DNA of 64,000 nt, from the NCBI RefSeq assembly GCF_000312005.1, contig NZ_HE978588.1:3308898-3372897 (forward strand), in the 5' to 3' direction. Each line of letters starts with the position of its first letter. Within the stretch, counting starts at the first letter, position 1. Origin of the DNA: Cellulomonas massiliensis JC225 (GTDB lineage: Bacteria; Actinomycetota; Actinomycetes; Actinomycetales; Cellulomonadaceae). This document shows positions 53,761 to 62,801 of this stretch, piece by piece. The notes beneath the pieces are model-generated. The model ran no database searches. It saw only the letters and a list, made by a program, of their open reading frames with translations, and was not told the DNA's origin. The position numbers and the translations under genes are program-made.

Positions 53761-55152
53761 ATGCCGACCCAGCACCGTCGCCGGAGCCTCGCGCTCGCGG
53801 CCCTCGCCGCCGCCCTCGTCGCCCCGCTCGCCACGGCCCCGGCGCACGCCGTGCCCGCCGGCACCGTCTCGGGCACCGTCGAGCTCGACGGAGCGCCCTT
53901 CGCCGACCACGTCGTGCTGCTGTACGACCGGACGAACGCCGACCTCGTGCGGCGCGCCTCGACGGACGAGTCGGGCCGCTACTCCTTCACGGTTCCGGTG
54001 GGGACGACCTACTCGGTCGCCGTCCAGGAGACGACGTGGACCCTGCGGACCTACGCGGGCGACGGGACGCGCGCGAGCGACCGCCTGTGGCGCACGATGG
54101 ACGAGGAGGCGCAGACGCTCGACGTCTCCGTCGCCGAGGCCGGCGTCGTCAAGGGGTACGTCCGCGACCGGCGGGGAGCGCCCGTCGCCGGCGTCCAGGT
54201 CGCGGCCCAGGGCGTCGGGCGAGGGCTCGGACCGCAGCCTCGCGGCACGACGAACGCGAACGGCTTCTACGTCCTGCCCGGCCTGCGGCCCGGTGCGACG
54301 GAGGTCGTGCCCCAGATCGTGCAGGAGGTGGTCTTCCCGGTGCCGGCGGCCCGCGTCACGGTCGCGGCCGGGGAGTCGGCCAAGGCTCCGACCCTCACGC
54401 TCCCCGACCTGGGCGTCGTCGCGGGCAAGTTCCGGACCTCGTTCCACTCCCCCGTCGTGCTCGAGTCGGCGTCCGGCCAGCGCCTCGCGGTGCGGCCCTC
54501 CCAGACCGGGCACTTCGAGGTCCACGTGCCCGTCGGCTCCTACCGGCTCGCCGTCGGCAACGGCGTGCGGACCCCGGCCGTGACCGTCGTCCGCGACGGC
54601 CGCACGTCGATGGGCGTCATCCCGCAGTCGGGGGCCGCGAACGGCCCGACCACGGTGATCGGCCGGGTGACGTCGCCCTCGGGCCCGGTCGCCGACGTCG
54701 CGGTCCTCGCCAGCGACGCCTACGGCGTCCCCACCGCGCGCGCCCGCACCGGTGCCGACGGCCGCTTCTCGCTGACCGGGCTGCGTCCCGGACGGTTCCG
54801 CCTGACCTACACGCCCGCCGGCACGACCGCCACCTCGCTGGGCACGCTCGGCCCGGAGGCCGGCCTCGTCACGGTGCCGTCGGGCTCCAGTCGCGTCTCC
54901 GCCGGGACGGTCGAACTGCCCCGCACGGTGGTCGTGCGCGGCAGCGTCACCGGTCCTGACGGCCCGGCCGCCCGCGTCTCGGTCCGCGCACCGCACGCCG
55001 TCGTCACGACGTCCGAGACGGGCGCGTACGAGCTCCGCGTGGCCGGCGCCACGACGATCACGTTCGCCGACCTGGACGACGAGCTCCTGACCCGACGCAT
55101 CGCGGTGACGGGCACGGCCGACCGGACGCTCGACGTCACGCTGACCCGTTGA
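53761..55152 (+). CDS. secreted protein with carboxypeptidase-regulatory-like repeats (paralogue 2)
   Basis: The 463-residue protein has a clear signal peptide (RRRSLALAALAAALVAPLAT, cleaved after AHA near residue 30) and about five beta-sandwich modules: GTVSGTVELDGAPFADHVVL, VVKGYVRDRRGAPVAGVQVA with TNANGFYVLPGLRPGATEV, TVIGRVTSPSGPVADVAVLA, and VVRGSVTGPDGPAARVSV with SETGAYELRV. No enzyme or anchor is seen. It shares module order and phrases such as PVGSYRL, DGRTSMGVI and GYVRD with the protein at 48289. The ATG has TACCGT 6 nt upstream, unlike the paralogue, which has a Shine-Dalgarno sequence. Confidence 0.82.
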   Translation: MPTQHRRRSLALAALAAALVAPLATAPAHAVPAGTVSGTVELDGAPFADHVVLLYDRTNADLVRRASTDESGRYSFTVPVGTTYSVAVQETTWTLRTYAGDGTRASDRLWRTMDEEAQTLDVSVAEAGVVKGYVRDRRGAPVAGVQVAAQGVGRGLGPQPRGTTNANGFYVLPGLRPGATEVVPQIVQEVVFPVPAARVTVAAGESAKAPTLTLPDLGVVAGKFRTSFHSPVVLESASGQRLAVRPSQTGHFEVHVPVGSYRLAVGNGVRTPAVTVVRDGRTSMGVIPQSGAANGPTTVIGRVTSPSGPVADVAVLASDAYGVPTARARTGADGRFSLTGLRPGRFRLTYTPAGTTATSLGTLGPEAGLVTVPSGSSRVSAGTVELPRTVVVRGSVTGPDGPAARVSVRAPHAVVTTSETGAYELRVAGATTITFADLDDELLTRRIAVTGTADRTLDVTLTR

Positions 55153-55168
55153 GCCGCCGGCGCGGCGT

Positions 55169-56170
55169 TCAGCGGGCGCTGAACGCCGCGTCGAACGCCG
55201 CGGCCGGCGGGTCGAACGCGTTGCGCCGGACAAACTCCAGGGCCTCCGGCGCGCCGACCAGCCGGTCCATCCCGGCGTCCTCCCACTCGACCGAGATGGG
55301 CCCGTCGTACCCGATCGTGTTGAGCGCGCGGAACGAGGCCTCCCACGGCACGTCGCCGCGCCCGGTCGAGACGAAGTCCCACCCGCGACGCAGGTCCGCC
55401 CACGGCAGGTGCGAGCCCAGCCGCCCGTTGCGGCCGTTGCCGATGCGGACCTTCACGTCCTTGCAGTCGACGTGGTAGATCCGCTCGCGGAACTCGAGGA
55501 TGAAGTCGACCGGGTCGAGCTGCTGCCAGATGAAGTGGCTCGGGTCCCAGTTGAGCCCGAACGCCTCGCGGTGCCCGATGGCCTCGAGGGTGCGCACGGT
55601 CGTCCACCAGTCGTACGCGATCTCGCTCGGGTGGACCTCGTGCGCGAACCGCACGCCGACCTCGTCGAAGACGTCGAGGATCGGGTTCCAGCGGTCCGCG
55701 AAGTCCTGGTAGCCCGCGTCGATCGCCTCGGCCGAGACCGGCGGGAACATCGCCACGTACTTCCAGATCGACGAGCCCGTGAAGCCGACGACCGTCTTCA
55801 CGCCGAGCTTCGCGGCCAGCCGGGCGGTGTTCTTCATCTCCTCGGCGGCGCGCTGCCGCACGCCCTCGGGGTCGCCGTCGCCCCAGACGACGTCCGGGAG
55901 GATGTCGCGGTGCCGCTGGTCGATCGGGTCGTCGCAGACGGCCTGGCCCTTGAGGTGGTTCGAGATCGCCCACACCTGCAGCCCGTACCGGTCGAGCACG
56001 TCGCGCCGGCTCTGCACATAGGCCTCGTCGTCCCAGCGCCACGGGTCCAGGTGGTCGCCCCAGCAGGCGATCTCGAGGCCGTCGTAGCCCCACTCGGACG
56101 CGAGCCGGGCGACCTCCTCGAACGGCAGGTCGGCCCACTGACCGGTGAACAGGGTGACGGGGCGGGTCAT
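55169..56170 (-). CDS. sugar phosphate isomerase/epimerase (AP endonuclease 2-like TIM barrel)
   Basis: The 333-residue TIM-barrel protein belongs to the xylose-isomerase-like/EndoIV family. [65 protein letters not shown] and [16 protein letters not shown] carry the Glu, Asp, His and Glu metal ligands. Members isomerise or epimerise free sugars, inososes or 3-keto sugars and some catalyse beta-elimination of 3-keto-glycosides. The ATG overlaps the stop of the Gfo/Idh/MocA gene (ATGA), so the two enzymes are made together and probably act in sequence. The substrate is unknown. Confidence 0.9.
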   Translation of the reverse strand: MTRPVTLFTGQWADLPFEEVARLASEWGYDGLEIACWGDHLDPWRWDDEAYVQSRRDVLDRYGLQVWAISNHLKGQAVCDDPIDQRHRDILPDVVWGDGDPEGVRQRAAEEMKNTARLAAKLGVKTVVGFTGSSIWKYVAMFPPVSAEAIDAGYQDFADRWNPILDVFDEVGVRFAHEVHPSEIAYDWWTTVRTLEAIGHREAFGLNWDPSHFIWQQLDPVDFILEFRERIYHVDCKDVKVRIGNGRNGRLGSHLPWADLRRGWDFVSTGRGDVPWEASFRALNTIGYDGPISVEWEDAGMDRLVGAPEALEFVRRNAFDPPAAAFDAAFSAR

Positions 56171-57426
56171 CGTGCGGCCTCCTCGGGCGTCGGCGTGCTG
56201 GTCCCGGCCGCTGCCGGGGTGGAGGTGGTGACGGGGGTCCACCGGGACTCGTCGGCGGCGGACCGCTCGACCGCGTCCAGGACGCGCTGCACCTGCAGCC
56301 CGTCCGCGAACGTGGGCGTCGGGTGCTCCCCCGCCGCGAGGCCGCGGACGAGGTCGACCGCCTGGTGCGTGAACGCGTGCTCGTACCCGAGCCCATGGCC
56401 CGCGGGCCACCACGCGGCGACGTACGCGTGCTCCGGCTCCGTGACGACGATGCGGCGGAACCCGGCCGTCACGGCGGGCTCGGAGGCGTCGAAGAAGTGC
56501 AGGACGTTCATGTCCTCGAAGTCGAACGCGAGCGACCCCGCGGAGCCGTTGATCTCCAGGCGGATGGCGTTCTTGCGGCCGTAGGCGAACCGCGTCGCCT
56601 CGAAGGACGCCAGCCCGCCGCCGGACATCCGGCCGAGGAACACGGCGGCGTCGTCGACGGTCACGGGACCCGTGGCCCCCGACGTCGAGCCGGAGCCCGA
56701 CAGCCCCGTGAACGCCTCGGCGACGGGACGCTCGCGGACGAACGTCTCGAGCACGGCCGAGACGCCCGTCACCGCCTCGCCGGTGATGAACTGCGCGAGG
56801 TCGACGACGTGCGCGCCGATGTCGCCGAGCGCGCCGGAGCCGGCCTTCGTCCGGTCCAGCCGCCACGACAGCGGCGTCGAGGGGTCGGCGATCCAGTCCT
56901 GCAGGTACTGCGCACGCACGTGCCGCACCTGGCCGATGCGCCCCTCGACGACGAGCCGGCGGGCGAGCTGGATGGCGGGCACCCGGCGGTACGTGAACCC
57001 GACCATCGCGACCTGGTCCGGCGCGGCCGCGGCGGCGGCGACCATGGCCTCCGCCTCCGCGACGGAGTTGGCCAGCGGCTTCTCGCACAGCACGTGCTTG
57101 CCGGCCCGCAGCGCGGTGATCGCGATGTCGGCGTGCGTGTCGCCGGGGGTGCACACGTCGACGAGGTCGACGTCGTCGCGTGCGACGAGCGCCTTCCAGT
57201 CCGTCTCGGCGTCGCGCCAGCCGAGGCGGGCGGCGGCAGCGGCGACCTTGCCCGCGTCGCGGCCGGCGACGACGGCCATGTCGACGTCGAGAGGCAGGTC
57301 GAAGAATCGGGGCGCGTTGCGCCAGGCCTGGGAGTGCGCGACGCCCATGAAGGCGTAGCCCACCATCCCGACGCCGAGGCGGGGCCGTGCGGTCCCGTCG
57401 GGCGTCTCGGGTCGTGTCTCGGTCAC
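56167..57426 (-). CDS. Gfo/Idh/MocA family oxidoreductase
   Basis: The 419-residue protein has an N-terminal NAD(P)-binding Rossmann fold ([53 protein letters not shown]) and [15 protein letters not shown] with the EKP motif Lys. The C-terminal beta-sheet domain contains [19 protein letters not shown] with the catalytic Asp/His pair. Members oxidise a sugar or inositol hydroxyl, or work on glycosides. The N-terminus is slightly long. It lies downstream of the sugar importer genes after a strong hairpin and is coupled to the TIM-barrel gene. Confidence 0.92.
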   Translation of the reverse strand: MTETRPETPDGTARPRLGVGMVGYAFMGVAHSQAWRNAPRFFDLPLDVDMAVVAGRDAGKVAAAAARLGWRDAETDWKALVARDDVDLVDVCTPGDTHADIAITALRAGKHVLCEKPLANSVAEAEAMVAAAAAAPDQVAMVGFTYRRVPAIQLARRLVVEGRIGQVRHVRAQYLQDWIADPSTPLSWRLDRTKAGSGALGDIGAHVVDLAQFITGEAVTGVSAVLETFVRERPVAEAFTGLSGSGSTSGATGPVTVDDAAVFLGRMSGGGLASFEATRFAYGRKNAIRLEINGSAGSLAFDFEDMNVLHFFDASEPAVTAGFRRIVVTEPEHAYVAAWWPAGHGLGYEHAFTHQAVDLVRGLAAGEHPTPTFADGLQVQRVLDAVERSAADESRWTPVTTSTPAAAGTSTPTPEEAAR

Positions 57427-57466
57427 GGGTCCTCCTCGGGCCCACCGGCCGGCGCAGGGCCGGCCC

Positions 57467-57495
57467 GGCCGGGGCGGCGGGAGGCCGCCCCGGCC
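57467..57495 (-). terminator. hairpin between the binding-protein gene and the oxidoreductase gene
   Basis: A perfect 12-bp GC stem (GGCCGGGGCGGC and complement) with a 5-nt loop lies in the 121-bp gap after the binding-protein gene. It may reduce readthrough into the enzymes or protect the 3' end of the binding-protein mRNA. Confidence 0.55.
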
Positions 57496-57547
57496 CGGAC
57501 GGTGTCGTACGGGTCGTCGGGTCAGTCGTCGATGACGACGGAACCGG

Positions 57548-58630
57548 TCAGGAGGTGAAGGCCGTCGGCAGGAACTGGTCGACGTTCTCCTTGGTGACGA
57601 CCGGCGCGTACAGCTGGACGGTGCGCGGCACCTCGACCTCGACGAGGTCCGACATCGCCTTGCCCTGGACCAGCAGACGCGCGAGCTTCACGCCGTCAGC
57701 GGCCTGGGTGGACGGGTAGATGACCGTGGCCTTGAGCACCGAGTCGTCGGCCTTGATCGCCTCCATGACGTTCTTCGAGCCGGCGCCGCCGACCATGAAG
57801 AACTCGTCGCGGTTCGCGTTGTTGATGGCCGCCAGGACGCCGACGCCCTGGTCGTCGTCGTGGTTCCAGATGGCGTCGATCTTCGGCGCCGCCTGCAGCA
57901 GGTTGGCCGCCGCGGCCTCGCCGCCCTGGACCGTGAAGTCGGCCGCCACGCGGTTGCTGACCTTGAGGCCGCAGCCGTCGAGCGCGTCGGCGAAGCCCTT
58001 GCTGCGGTCCTGCGTCAGCGGCAGCGAGTCGATGCCGGCGATCTCGGCCACGACGGCGTCGGACTTCCCGGCGAGCTGCTCGCAGATGTACTGGCCCGCG
58101 CTGACGCCCATGCCGTAGTTGTCGCCGAGCACGGTGGTGCGCGCGGCGTTCGGGTCGTCGAACTCGCGGTCGACGTTGACGACCGGGATGCCGGCCTGCA
58201 TGGCCTTGAGGGCCACGGGCGTCAGCGCCGCGCCGTCGAACGGCAGCAGGACGATCGCGTCGACCTTGTCGTTGATGAACTGCTCGATCTGGCTGATCTG
58301 CAGGTTGACGTCGTTCGTCGCCTCCGCCTGGCGCAGCTCCACGTCGGAGTACTGCTTGGCGGTGTCGACCGCGGACTTGGTGATGGCGCCCATCCAGCCG
58401 TGGTCGGCCGCGGGGGCCGAGAAGCCGATGACGACCTTGTCGCCGGGCTTGTCGTTGTCGGTGCCGCCACCGGTCGCGGCCGGCGGCGCGGCGCTCGGGT
58501 CCTCGGCGGGGGCGTTCGAGGTGCAACCGGCCACCGCGAGTGCGGTGACGGCGAGCGCACCGGCCGCGGCGAGCCAGCGGCGGGGGGTGCGGGCGGTGCC
58601 GGACGAGCCGGGACGGCGCAGTGCGGACAT
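57548..58630 (-). CDS. sugar ABC transporter substrate-binding lipoprotein
   Basis: The 360-residue protein has a type II signal peptide with lipobox AVAGCTSN and a Pro/Gly-rich linker. It then has the ribose-binding-protein fold (PF13407): VVIGFSAPAADHGWMGAITK, VDAIVLLPFDGAALTPVALK, GIPVVNVDREFDD, VVAEIAGIDSLPLTQDRSKG and DAIWNHDDDQGVGVLAAINN. It captures a sugar, with Asp and Arg residues typical of hexose or pentose binding. It is the third gene of the RbsA-RbsC-RbsB-type set and is read from the divergent promoter at 61.4 kb. Confidence 0.93.
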   Translation of the reverse strand: MSALRRPGSSGTARTPRRWLAAAGALAVTALAVAGCTSNAPAEDPSAAPPAATGGGTDNDKPGDKVVIGFSAPAADHGWMGAITKSAVDTAKQYSDVELRQAEATNDVNLQISQIEQFINDKVDAIVLLPFDGAALTPVALKAMQAGIPVVNVDREFDDPNAARTTVLGDNYGMGVSAGQYICEQLAGKSDAVVAEIAGIDSLPLTQDRSKGFADALDGCGLKVSNRVAADFTVQGGEAAAANLLQAAPKIDAIWNHDDDQGVGVLAAINNANRDEFFMVGGAGSKNVMEAIKADDSVLKATVIYPSTQAADGVKLARLLVQGKAMSDLVEVEVPRTVQLYAPVVTKENVDQFLPTAFTS

Positions 58631-58719
58631 GGCGATCCTCCTTGATCGGGGTCGTGCGCGTGGGACGAGGGAGCGAGGAGCGGACGTGCGGGCGGTCGCC
58701 GGCCGGCGGCCGCCGGGAC

Positions 58720-59769
58720 TCAGGTGGTGGCGGCGCGGGAGCGCTCGGCGAACCGCTGCTGCAGCAGCACGGCGACGACGATGATCACGCCCTTGGCGAC
58801 CGCCTGGGCCGAGATCGACAGGTTGTTCTGCGTGAACACGTTGCTCAGCGTGGTGAAGATGAGCACGCCGAGCACGGTGCCGACGATGGTGCCCCGGCCG
58901 CCCGCGAGGAGCGTGCCGCCGACGACCACCGCGGCGATCGCGTCGAGCTCGTAGAGCTGGCCGTTGGTCGACGAGCCCGCGGTGGTGCGGCCGAGCATCA
59001 TGACGCCCGCGATGCCCGCGGCCAGGCCGGCGAGCGCGTACAGGTACATCGTGTGGCGCTTGACCTTGATGCCGGCGAGCCGCGCGGCCTCGGGGTTGCC
59101 GCCGATGGCGATGGTGCGCCGGCCGAACGTCGTGCGGTTGAGCAGCACCCAGCCGGCGACCGCGACGAGCGCGAAGATCCAGACCAGGGTCGAGATGCCG
59201 AGGATGTTGCCGCTGAACACCTCGAGGAACTCGCGCACCCGGACGACCTGCGTCTGCCGGTTGGCGATCATCTCGGCGAGCCCGCGCGCGGCGACCATCA
59301 TCGCCAGGGTCGCGATGAACGCGACCACCTTCCCGTACGCGATGAGCACGCCGTTGACGAGGCCCGCGCCGACGCCGACGGCGAGCGCGCACAGCACCAT
59401 GACGATCCAGTGGCTGTTCTGCGCCATCGTCTGCGTGGCGATCGTCGAGGCCCAGACGGACGACAGGCCGAGCACCGACCCGACCGACAGGTCGATGCCG
59501 CCGCCGGTGATGACGAAGGTCATGCCGATCGACAGGACGCCGATGACGGCGGCGAGCCGCAGGATCGTCAGCAGGTTCGGCACGCTCGCGAACCGCTCGC
59601 CGGCCGTCACCACCCCGACGACGCAGATGAGGACGAGCGCGATGACGAGCCCGAGGTTGCGGGCGGCGGGCCCGCTCAGCCAGCTGCGGCGGCGCCGCGT
59701 CGACGACTCGCGCTCGACGCGCGCTGACTCGTCCGCCGTGGGAACGGGGACGGTGTGCTGCTCGCTCAC
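58720..59769 (-). CDS. sugar ABC transporter permease (RbsC-like)
   Basis: The 349-residue protein has a 35-residue Arg-rich cytoplasmic start and about eight to ten helices. LSIGMTFVITGGGIDLSVGS is the RbsC signature loop, and VVGGTLLAGGRGTIVGTVLGV is the conserved late block. GTG 59769 overlaps the ATPase stop, so they are coupled. It forms the membrane channel with the two-cassette ATPase and the binding protein. Confidence 0.93.
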   Translation of the reverse strand: MSEQHTVPVPTADESARVERESSTRRRRSWLSGPAARNLGLVIALVLICVVGVVTAGERFASVPNLLTILRLAAVIGVLSIGMTFVITGGGIDLSVGSVLGLSSVWASTIATQTMAQNSHWIVMVLCALAVGVGAGLVNGVLIAYGKVVAFIATLAMMVAARGLAEMIANRQTQVVRVREFLEVFSGNILGISTLVWIFALVAVAGWVLLNRTTFGRRTIAIGGNPEAARLAGIKVKRHTMYLYALAGLAAGIAGVMMLGRTTAGSSTNGQLYELDAIAAVVVGGTLLAGGRGTIVGTVLGVLIFTTLSNVFTQNNLSISAQAVAKGVIIVVAVLLQQRFAERSRAATT

Positions 59770-61391
59770 GCGGCACTTCCTTCCATGACGAGGTCGAGCA
59801 CCCGGTGCTCGTCGATGTCGGACGCGGGACCGGTGTGGACCACCCGTCCCTCGGAGACGACGAGCACGTGGTCGGCCAGGCCGAGCACCTCGTCGATCTC
59901 GCTCGAGACCACGACGACCGCGTTCCCCCGCGCGGTCAGCTCGGCCACGAGCGCGTAGATCTCGGCCCGCGCGCCGACGTCGACGCCGCGCGTGGGCTCG
60001 TCGAGCAGGAGCACGCGGCAGCCGTGCACGAGCCAGCGCGCGAGCAGCACCTTCTGCTGGTTGCCGCCCGACAGCGTCCGGGCCTCGCGGTCGACGTCGG
60101 CGGGGCGGACGTCGAGCGCGGTCACCTGCTCGCGGGCGGCGCGCCGCTCGGCGGCCTCGTCGAGGAACGACGCGTTCGCCGTGCGGGCGAAGGTGGAGAG
60201 CGTGATGTTCCGGTAGAGCGGCTCGTCGAGCAGGAGCCCCTGGCTCTTGCGCTCCTCCGGGCACAGGCCGATCCCGGCCGCGACGGCGTCGCCGACCGAG
60301 CCGGGCCGCAGCGCGCGGCGCTCCACCTCGACCGTGCCGGCGGTCGCCTTGCGTGCGCCGAACACGGTCTCGAGGATCTCCGAGCGCCCGGAGCCGACGA
60401 GCCCGGCGAGGCCGACGACCTCGCCCGCCCGCACGTCGAACGAGACGTCCGAGAAGGTCCGCCCGAGACCGAGCCCGCGCACGCTGAGCAGCGTCGGCGC
60501 GTCGTCCGGCACCGCGGGGCGGCGCGGGATCGCGTACTCGACGCTGCGGCCCGTCATGAGGCGGATGAGGTCCGCGGTCGGGGTGTCCGCCACCTGGAGC
60601 CCGGTCGCGACCGTGCGGCCGTCCTTGAGCACCGTGATCCGGTCGCCGATCTGCCGGATCTCCTCCAGGCGGTGCGAGATGTAGACGATCGCCACACCGC
60701 GGGCCGTGAGGTCGCGCACCACGCGGAAGAGGTTGGCGACCTCCTCGGAGTCGAGCACGGCGCTCGGCTCGTCCATGACGATGACCCGCGCGTCGTGCGA
60801 CAGCGCCCGGGCGAGCTGGACGACCTGCTTGCCGGCGGCGGACAGCGAGCCCACCTCGCGGTGCGGCGAGAGGTCGCCGTGGCCGAGCCGCTGGAGGATC
60901 TCGCGCGTGCGCGCGGCGGCGGCGCGCCGCTGCGTGAACCCGCCGCTCGCGAGCTCGTGGCCGAGGTACAGGTTCTCGGCGATCGACAGGCCATCGACGA
61001 CGTCGAGCTCCTGGTACATCGTCGCGATGCCGAGACGCAGGGCGGCCACCGGGTGCGGGAGGGTGACGACCTCGCCGTCGACGAGGATCTCGCCCTCGTC
61101 GGGCTGGTGCGCCCCGGCGAGCACCTTGATGAGCGTCGACTTCCCGGCGCCGTTCTGCCCCAGCAGGCAGTGCACCTCGCCCGCGCGCACCTCCAGGTCG
61201 ACGCCGTCGAGGGCGCGCGCGCCGGGGAACTGCTTGACGATGCCCTGCATCCGCAGCAGGACGGGCGCGCCGTCGGAGGCGGCGACGGCGTCGGTGGTGG
61301 CGTCGGCACGGCCGCCCTCGGCCGGCAGGGCGGCGTCGGCCGTGCCGTAGCGAGGGCCGGTGCCCGGTTCGTGGCGGTCCGCGTTGACCAT
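59766..61391 (-). CDS. sugar ABC transporter ATP-binding protein, two cassettes (RbsA-like)
   Basis: This 541-residue protein carries two ATPase cassettes. The first has LLGQNGAGKSTLIKVLAGAH (Walker A), MYQELDVVDGLSIAENLYLG, SLSAAGKQVVQLARALS (signature) and VIVMDEPSAVLD. The second has the degenerate GLVGSGRSEILETVFGA, CPEERKSQGLLLDE, LSGGNQQKVLLARWL and VLLLDEPTRGVDVGARAE. This is the RbsA/XylG/AraG plan. A 40-residue Ala/Asp-rich N-terminus precedes it. ATG 61391 has TAGCGT 7 nt upstream and a -35 TTGACG, so it is leaderless and first in the operon. Confidence 0.95.
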   Translation of the reverse strand: MVNADRHEPGTGPRYGTADAALPAEGGRADATTDAVAASDGAPVLLRMQGIVKQFPGARALDGVDLEVRAGEVHCLLGQNGAGKSTLIKVLAGAHQPDEGEILVDGEVVTLPHPVAALRLGIATMYQELDVVDGLSIAENLYLGHELASGGFTQRRAAAARTREILQRLGHGDLSPHREVGSLSAAGKQVVQLARALSHDARVIVMDEPSAVLDSEEVANLFRVVRDLTARGVAIVYISHRLEEIRQIGDRITVLKDGRTVATGLQVADTPTADLIRLMTGRSVEYAIPRRPAVPDDAPTLLSVRGLGLGRTFSDVSFDVRAGEVVGLAGLVGSGRSEILETVFGARKATAGTVEVERRALRPGSVGDAVAAGIGLCPEERKSQGLLLDEPLYRNITLSTFARTANASFLDEAAERRAAREQVTALDVRPADVDREARTLSGGNQQKVLLARWLVHGCRVLLLDEPTRGVDVGARAEIYALVAELTARGNAVVVVSSEIDEVLGLADHVLVVSEGRVVHTGPASDIDEHRVLDLVMEGSAA

Positions 61392-61398
61392 GCGGCAG

Positions 61399-61428
61399 AC
61401 GCTACGAGCCACTTATGTCGACCGTCAA
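61399..61428 (-). promoter_or_regulatory. promoter of the sugar transport operon
   Basis: On the minus strand TTGACG (61423-61428) and TAGCGT (61399-61404) are 18 nt apart, and the ATPase ATG begins 7 nt after the -10. The inverted repeat at 61412-61443 covers the -35 region. Confidence 0.7.
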
Positions 61429-61443
61429 GCAAAAGTCGATAAG
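61412..61443. promoter_or_regulatory. AT-rich inverted repeat, likely ROK-regulator operator
   Basis: CTTATGTCGAC (61412-61422) and GTCGATAAG (61435-61443) form an inverted repeat apart from a 2-base insertion, with a 12-nt spacer containing the -35 TTGACG. It is among the most AT-rich spots in the window and lies in the divergent gap between the sugar importer and its ROK regulator. Repression by this regulator is inference. Confidence 0.55.
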
Positions 61444-61549
61444 GTGTCGCCACGGTTATGAGACCGTGACCTACGAAAGGCGGCGCGCGATGGACCGAAC
61501 CCGACGCCGTCAGTGGTTGACTGGGCGCCATGAGGGCGCAGGAGCCGGC

Positions 61550-62728
61550 GTGGACGAGCTGACGAAGTTCGCCCCGCGCCCGACGGGCGCCGGCGAGATG
61601 TTCCAGCTCCTGCGTGACGGCCAGCCCCGCACCCGCTCCGACCTGGCCACGCTCACGGGCCAGGCCCGGTCCACCATCGCCGCGCGCGTGGACGCGCTGA
61701 TCGCCTCCGGGCTGGTGGCCGCGGCCGGCGAGGCGAGCTCGACGGGCGGCCGCCCGCCGGCGACGTTCGCCTTCCGTCCGGCCGCCCGCGTCGTCCTCGC
61801 CGTCGACCTGGGCGCGACGCACGCGCGCCTGGCCGTCACCGACCTCGCCGGGGCCGTCCTCGCGGAGCACGGCGAGCCCATCGCGATCGCCGAGGGGCCG
61901 CAGGCGGTGCTGGACCGCGTCGTGGAGATCGGCCACCTCCTGCTCGAGAAGGCCGAGCGTCCGCTCGAGGACCTCGTCAGCGTGGGCGTCGGGCTGCCCG
62001 GCCCCGTCGAGCACTCGACGGGCCGCCCCATCAACCCGCCGATCATGCCCGGCTGGGACGACGCCGACGTGCCGGCGCTGCTGGGCCGCCGCCTGCACGT
62101 CCCCGTCCTCGTCGACAACGACGTCAACATCATGGCGCTCGGTGAGCACGCCTCCCAGTGGCCGGCCGTCGACCACCTCCTGTTCGTCAAGGTCGCGACC
62201 GGGATCGGGGCCGGGATCATCTCCGACGGCGACATCCGTCGCGGCGCCCAGGGCGCTGCGGGCGACCTCGGCCACATCGCGGTCGACGGTGCCGACCAGC
62301 CCTGCCGGTGCGGCAACACCGGCTGCCTGGAGGCCGTCGCGGCCGGCCCGGCGATCGCCGCGGCGCTGGCGGCACGCGCCGTGGCGGCGACGGACGCCGC
62401 CGACGTGGTGGCGCTCGTGCGCGCGGGCGACCTGGACGCCGCGCGCGAGGTCCGTGAGGCCGGACGGCACATCGGCAGCGTGCTCGCCGCCTGCGTGAGC
62501 ATGCTCAACCCGTCGGTCATCGTCATCGGCGGGATCGTCGCCGAGGCGGGCGAGCACCTGCTCGCCGGCATCCGCGAGGTGGTCTACCGCCGCTCGCTGC
62601 CCCTCGCGACCCAGCACCTGCGCATCGTCGCGTCCCGCACCGGTGCTCGCGCCGGCGTGCTCGGAGCGAGCACCATGGCCGCCGAGCACGTCCTGTCCCC
62701 CGCCGCGATCGACGCGGCGATCGGGTAG
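61550..62728 (+). CDS. ROK-family transcriptional regulator
   Basis: The protein has about 392 residues. An N-terminal winged helix-turn-helix (GEMFQLLRDGQPRTRSDLAT, GQARSTIAARVDALIASGLV) is followed by a ROK sugar-kinase-like domain: LAVDLGATHARLAVTDLAG (ATP-site-like), VGLPGPVEHSTGRPINPP, LVDNDVNIMALGEHASQW, KVATGIGAGIISDGD, GHIAVDGADQPCRCGNTGCL (zinc motif with His and Cys) and VIVIGGIVAEAGEHLL. GTG 61550 has AGGAG 5 nt upstream and gives a normal ROK N-terminus; ATG 61490 is a longer option. It is divergent from the sugar importer and probably represses it. Confidence 0.9.
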   Translation: MDELTKFAPRPTGAGEMFQLLRDGQPRTRSDLATLTGQARSTIAARVDALIASGLVAAAGEASSTGGRPPATFAFRPAARVVLAVDLGATHARLAVTDLAGAVLAEHGEPIAIAEGPQAVLDRVVEIGHLLLEKAERPLEDLVSVGVGLPGPVEHSTGRPINPPIMPGWDDADVPALLGRRLHVPVLVDNDVNIMALGEHASQWPAVDHLLFVKVATGIGAGIISDGDIRRGAQGAAGDLGHIAVDGADQPCRCGNTGCLEAVAAGPAIAAALAARAVAATDAADVVALVRAGDLDAAREVREAGRHIGSVLAACVSMLNPSVIVIGGIVAEAGEHLLAGIREVVYRRSLPLATQHLRIVASRTGARAGVLGASTMAAEHVLSPAAIDAAIG

Positions 62729-62801
62729 CACGCGTGCGGGGCATCGACGGCAGGCAGACGGACGACGGCGGGACGAGGTCCCCGGTGACGGAGGTGGTCG
62801 T

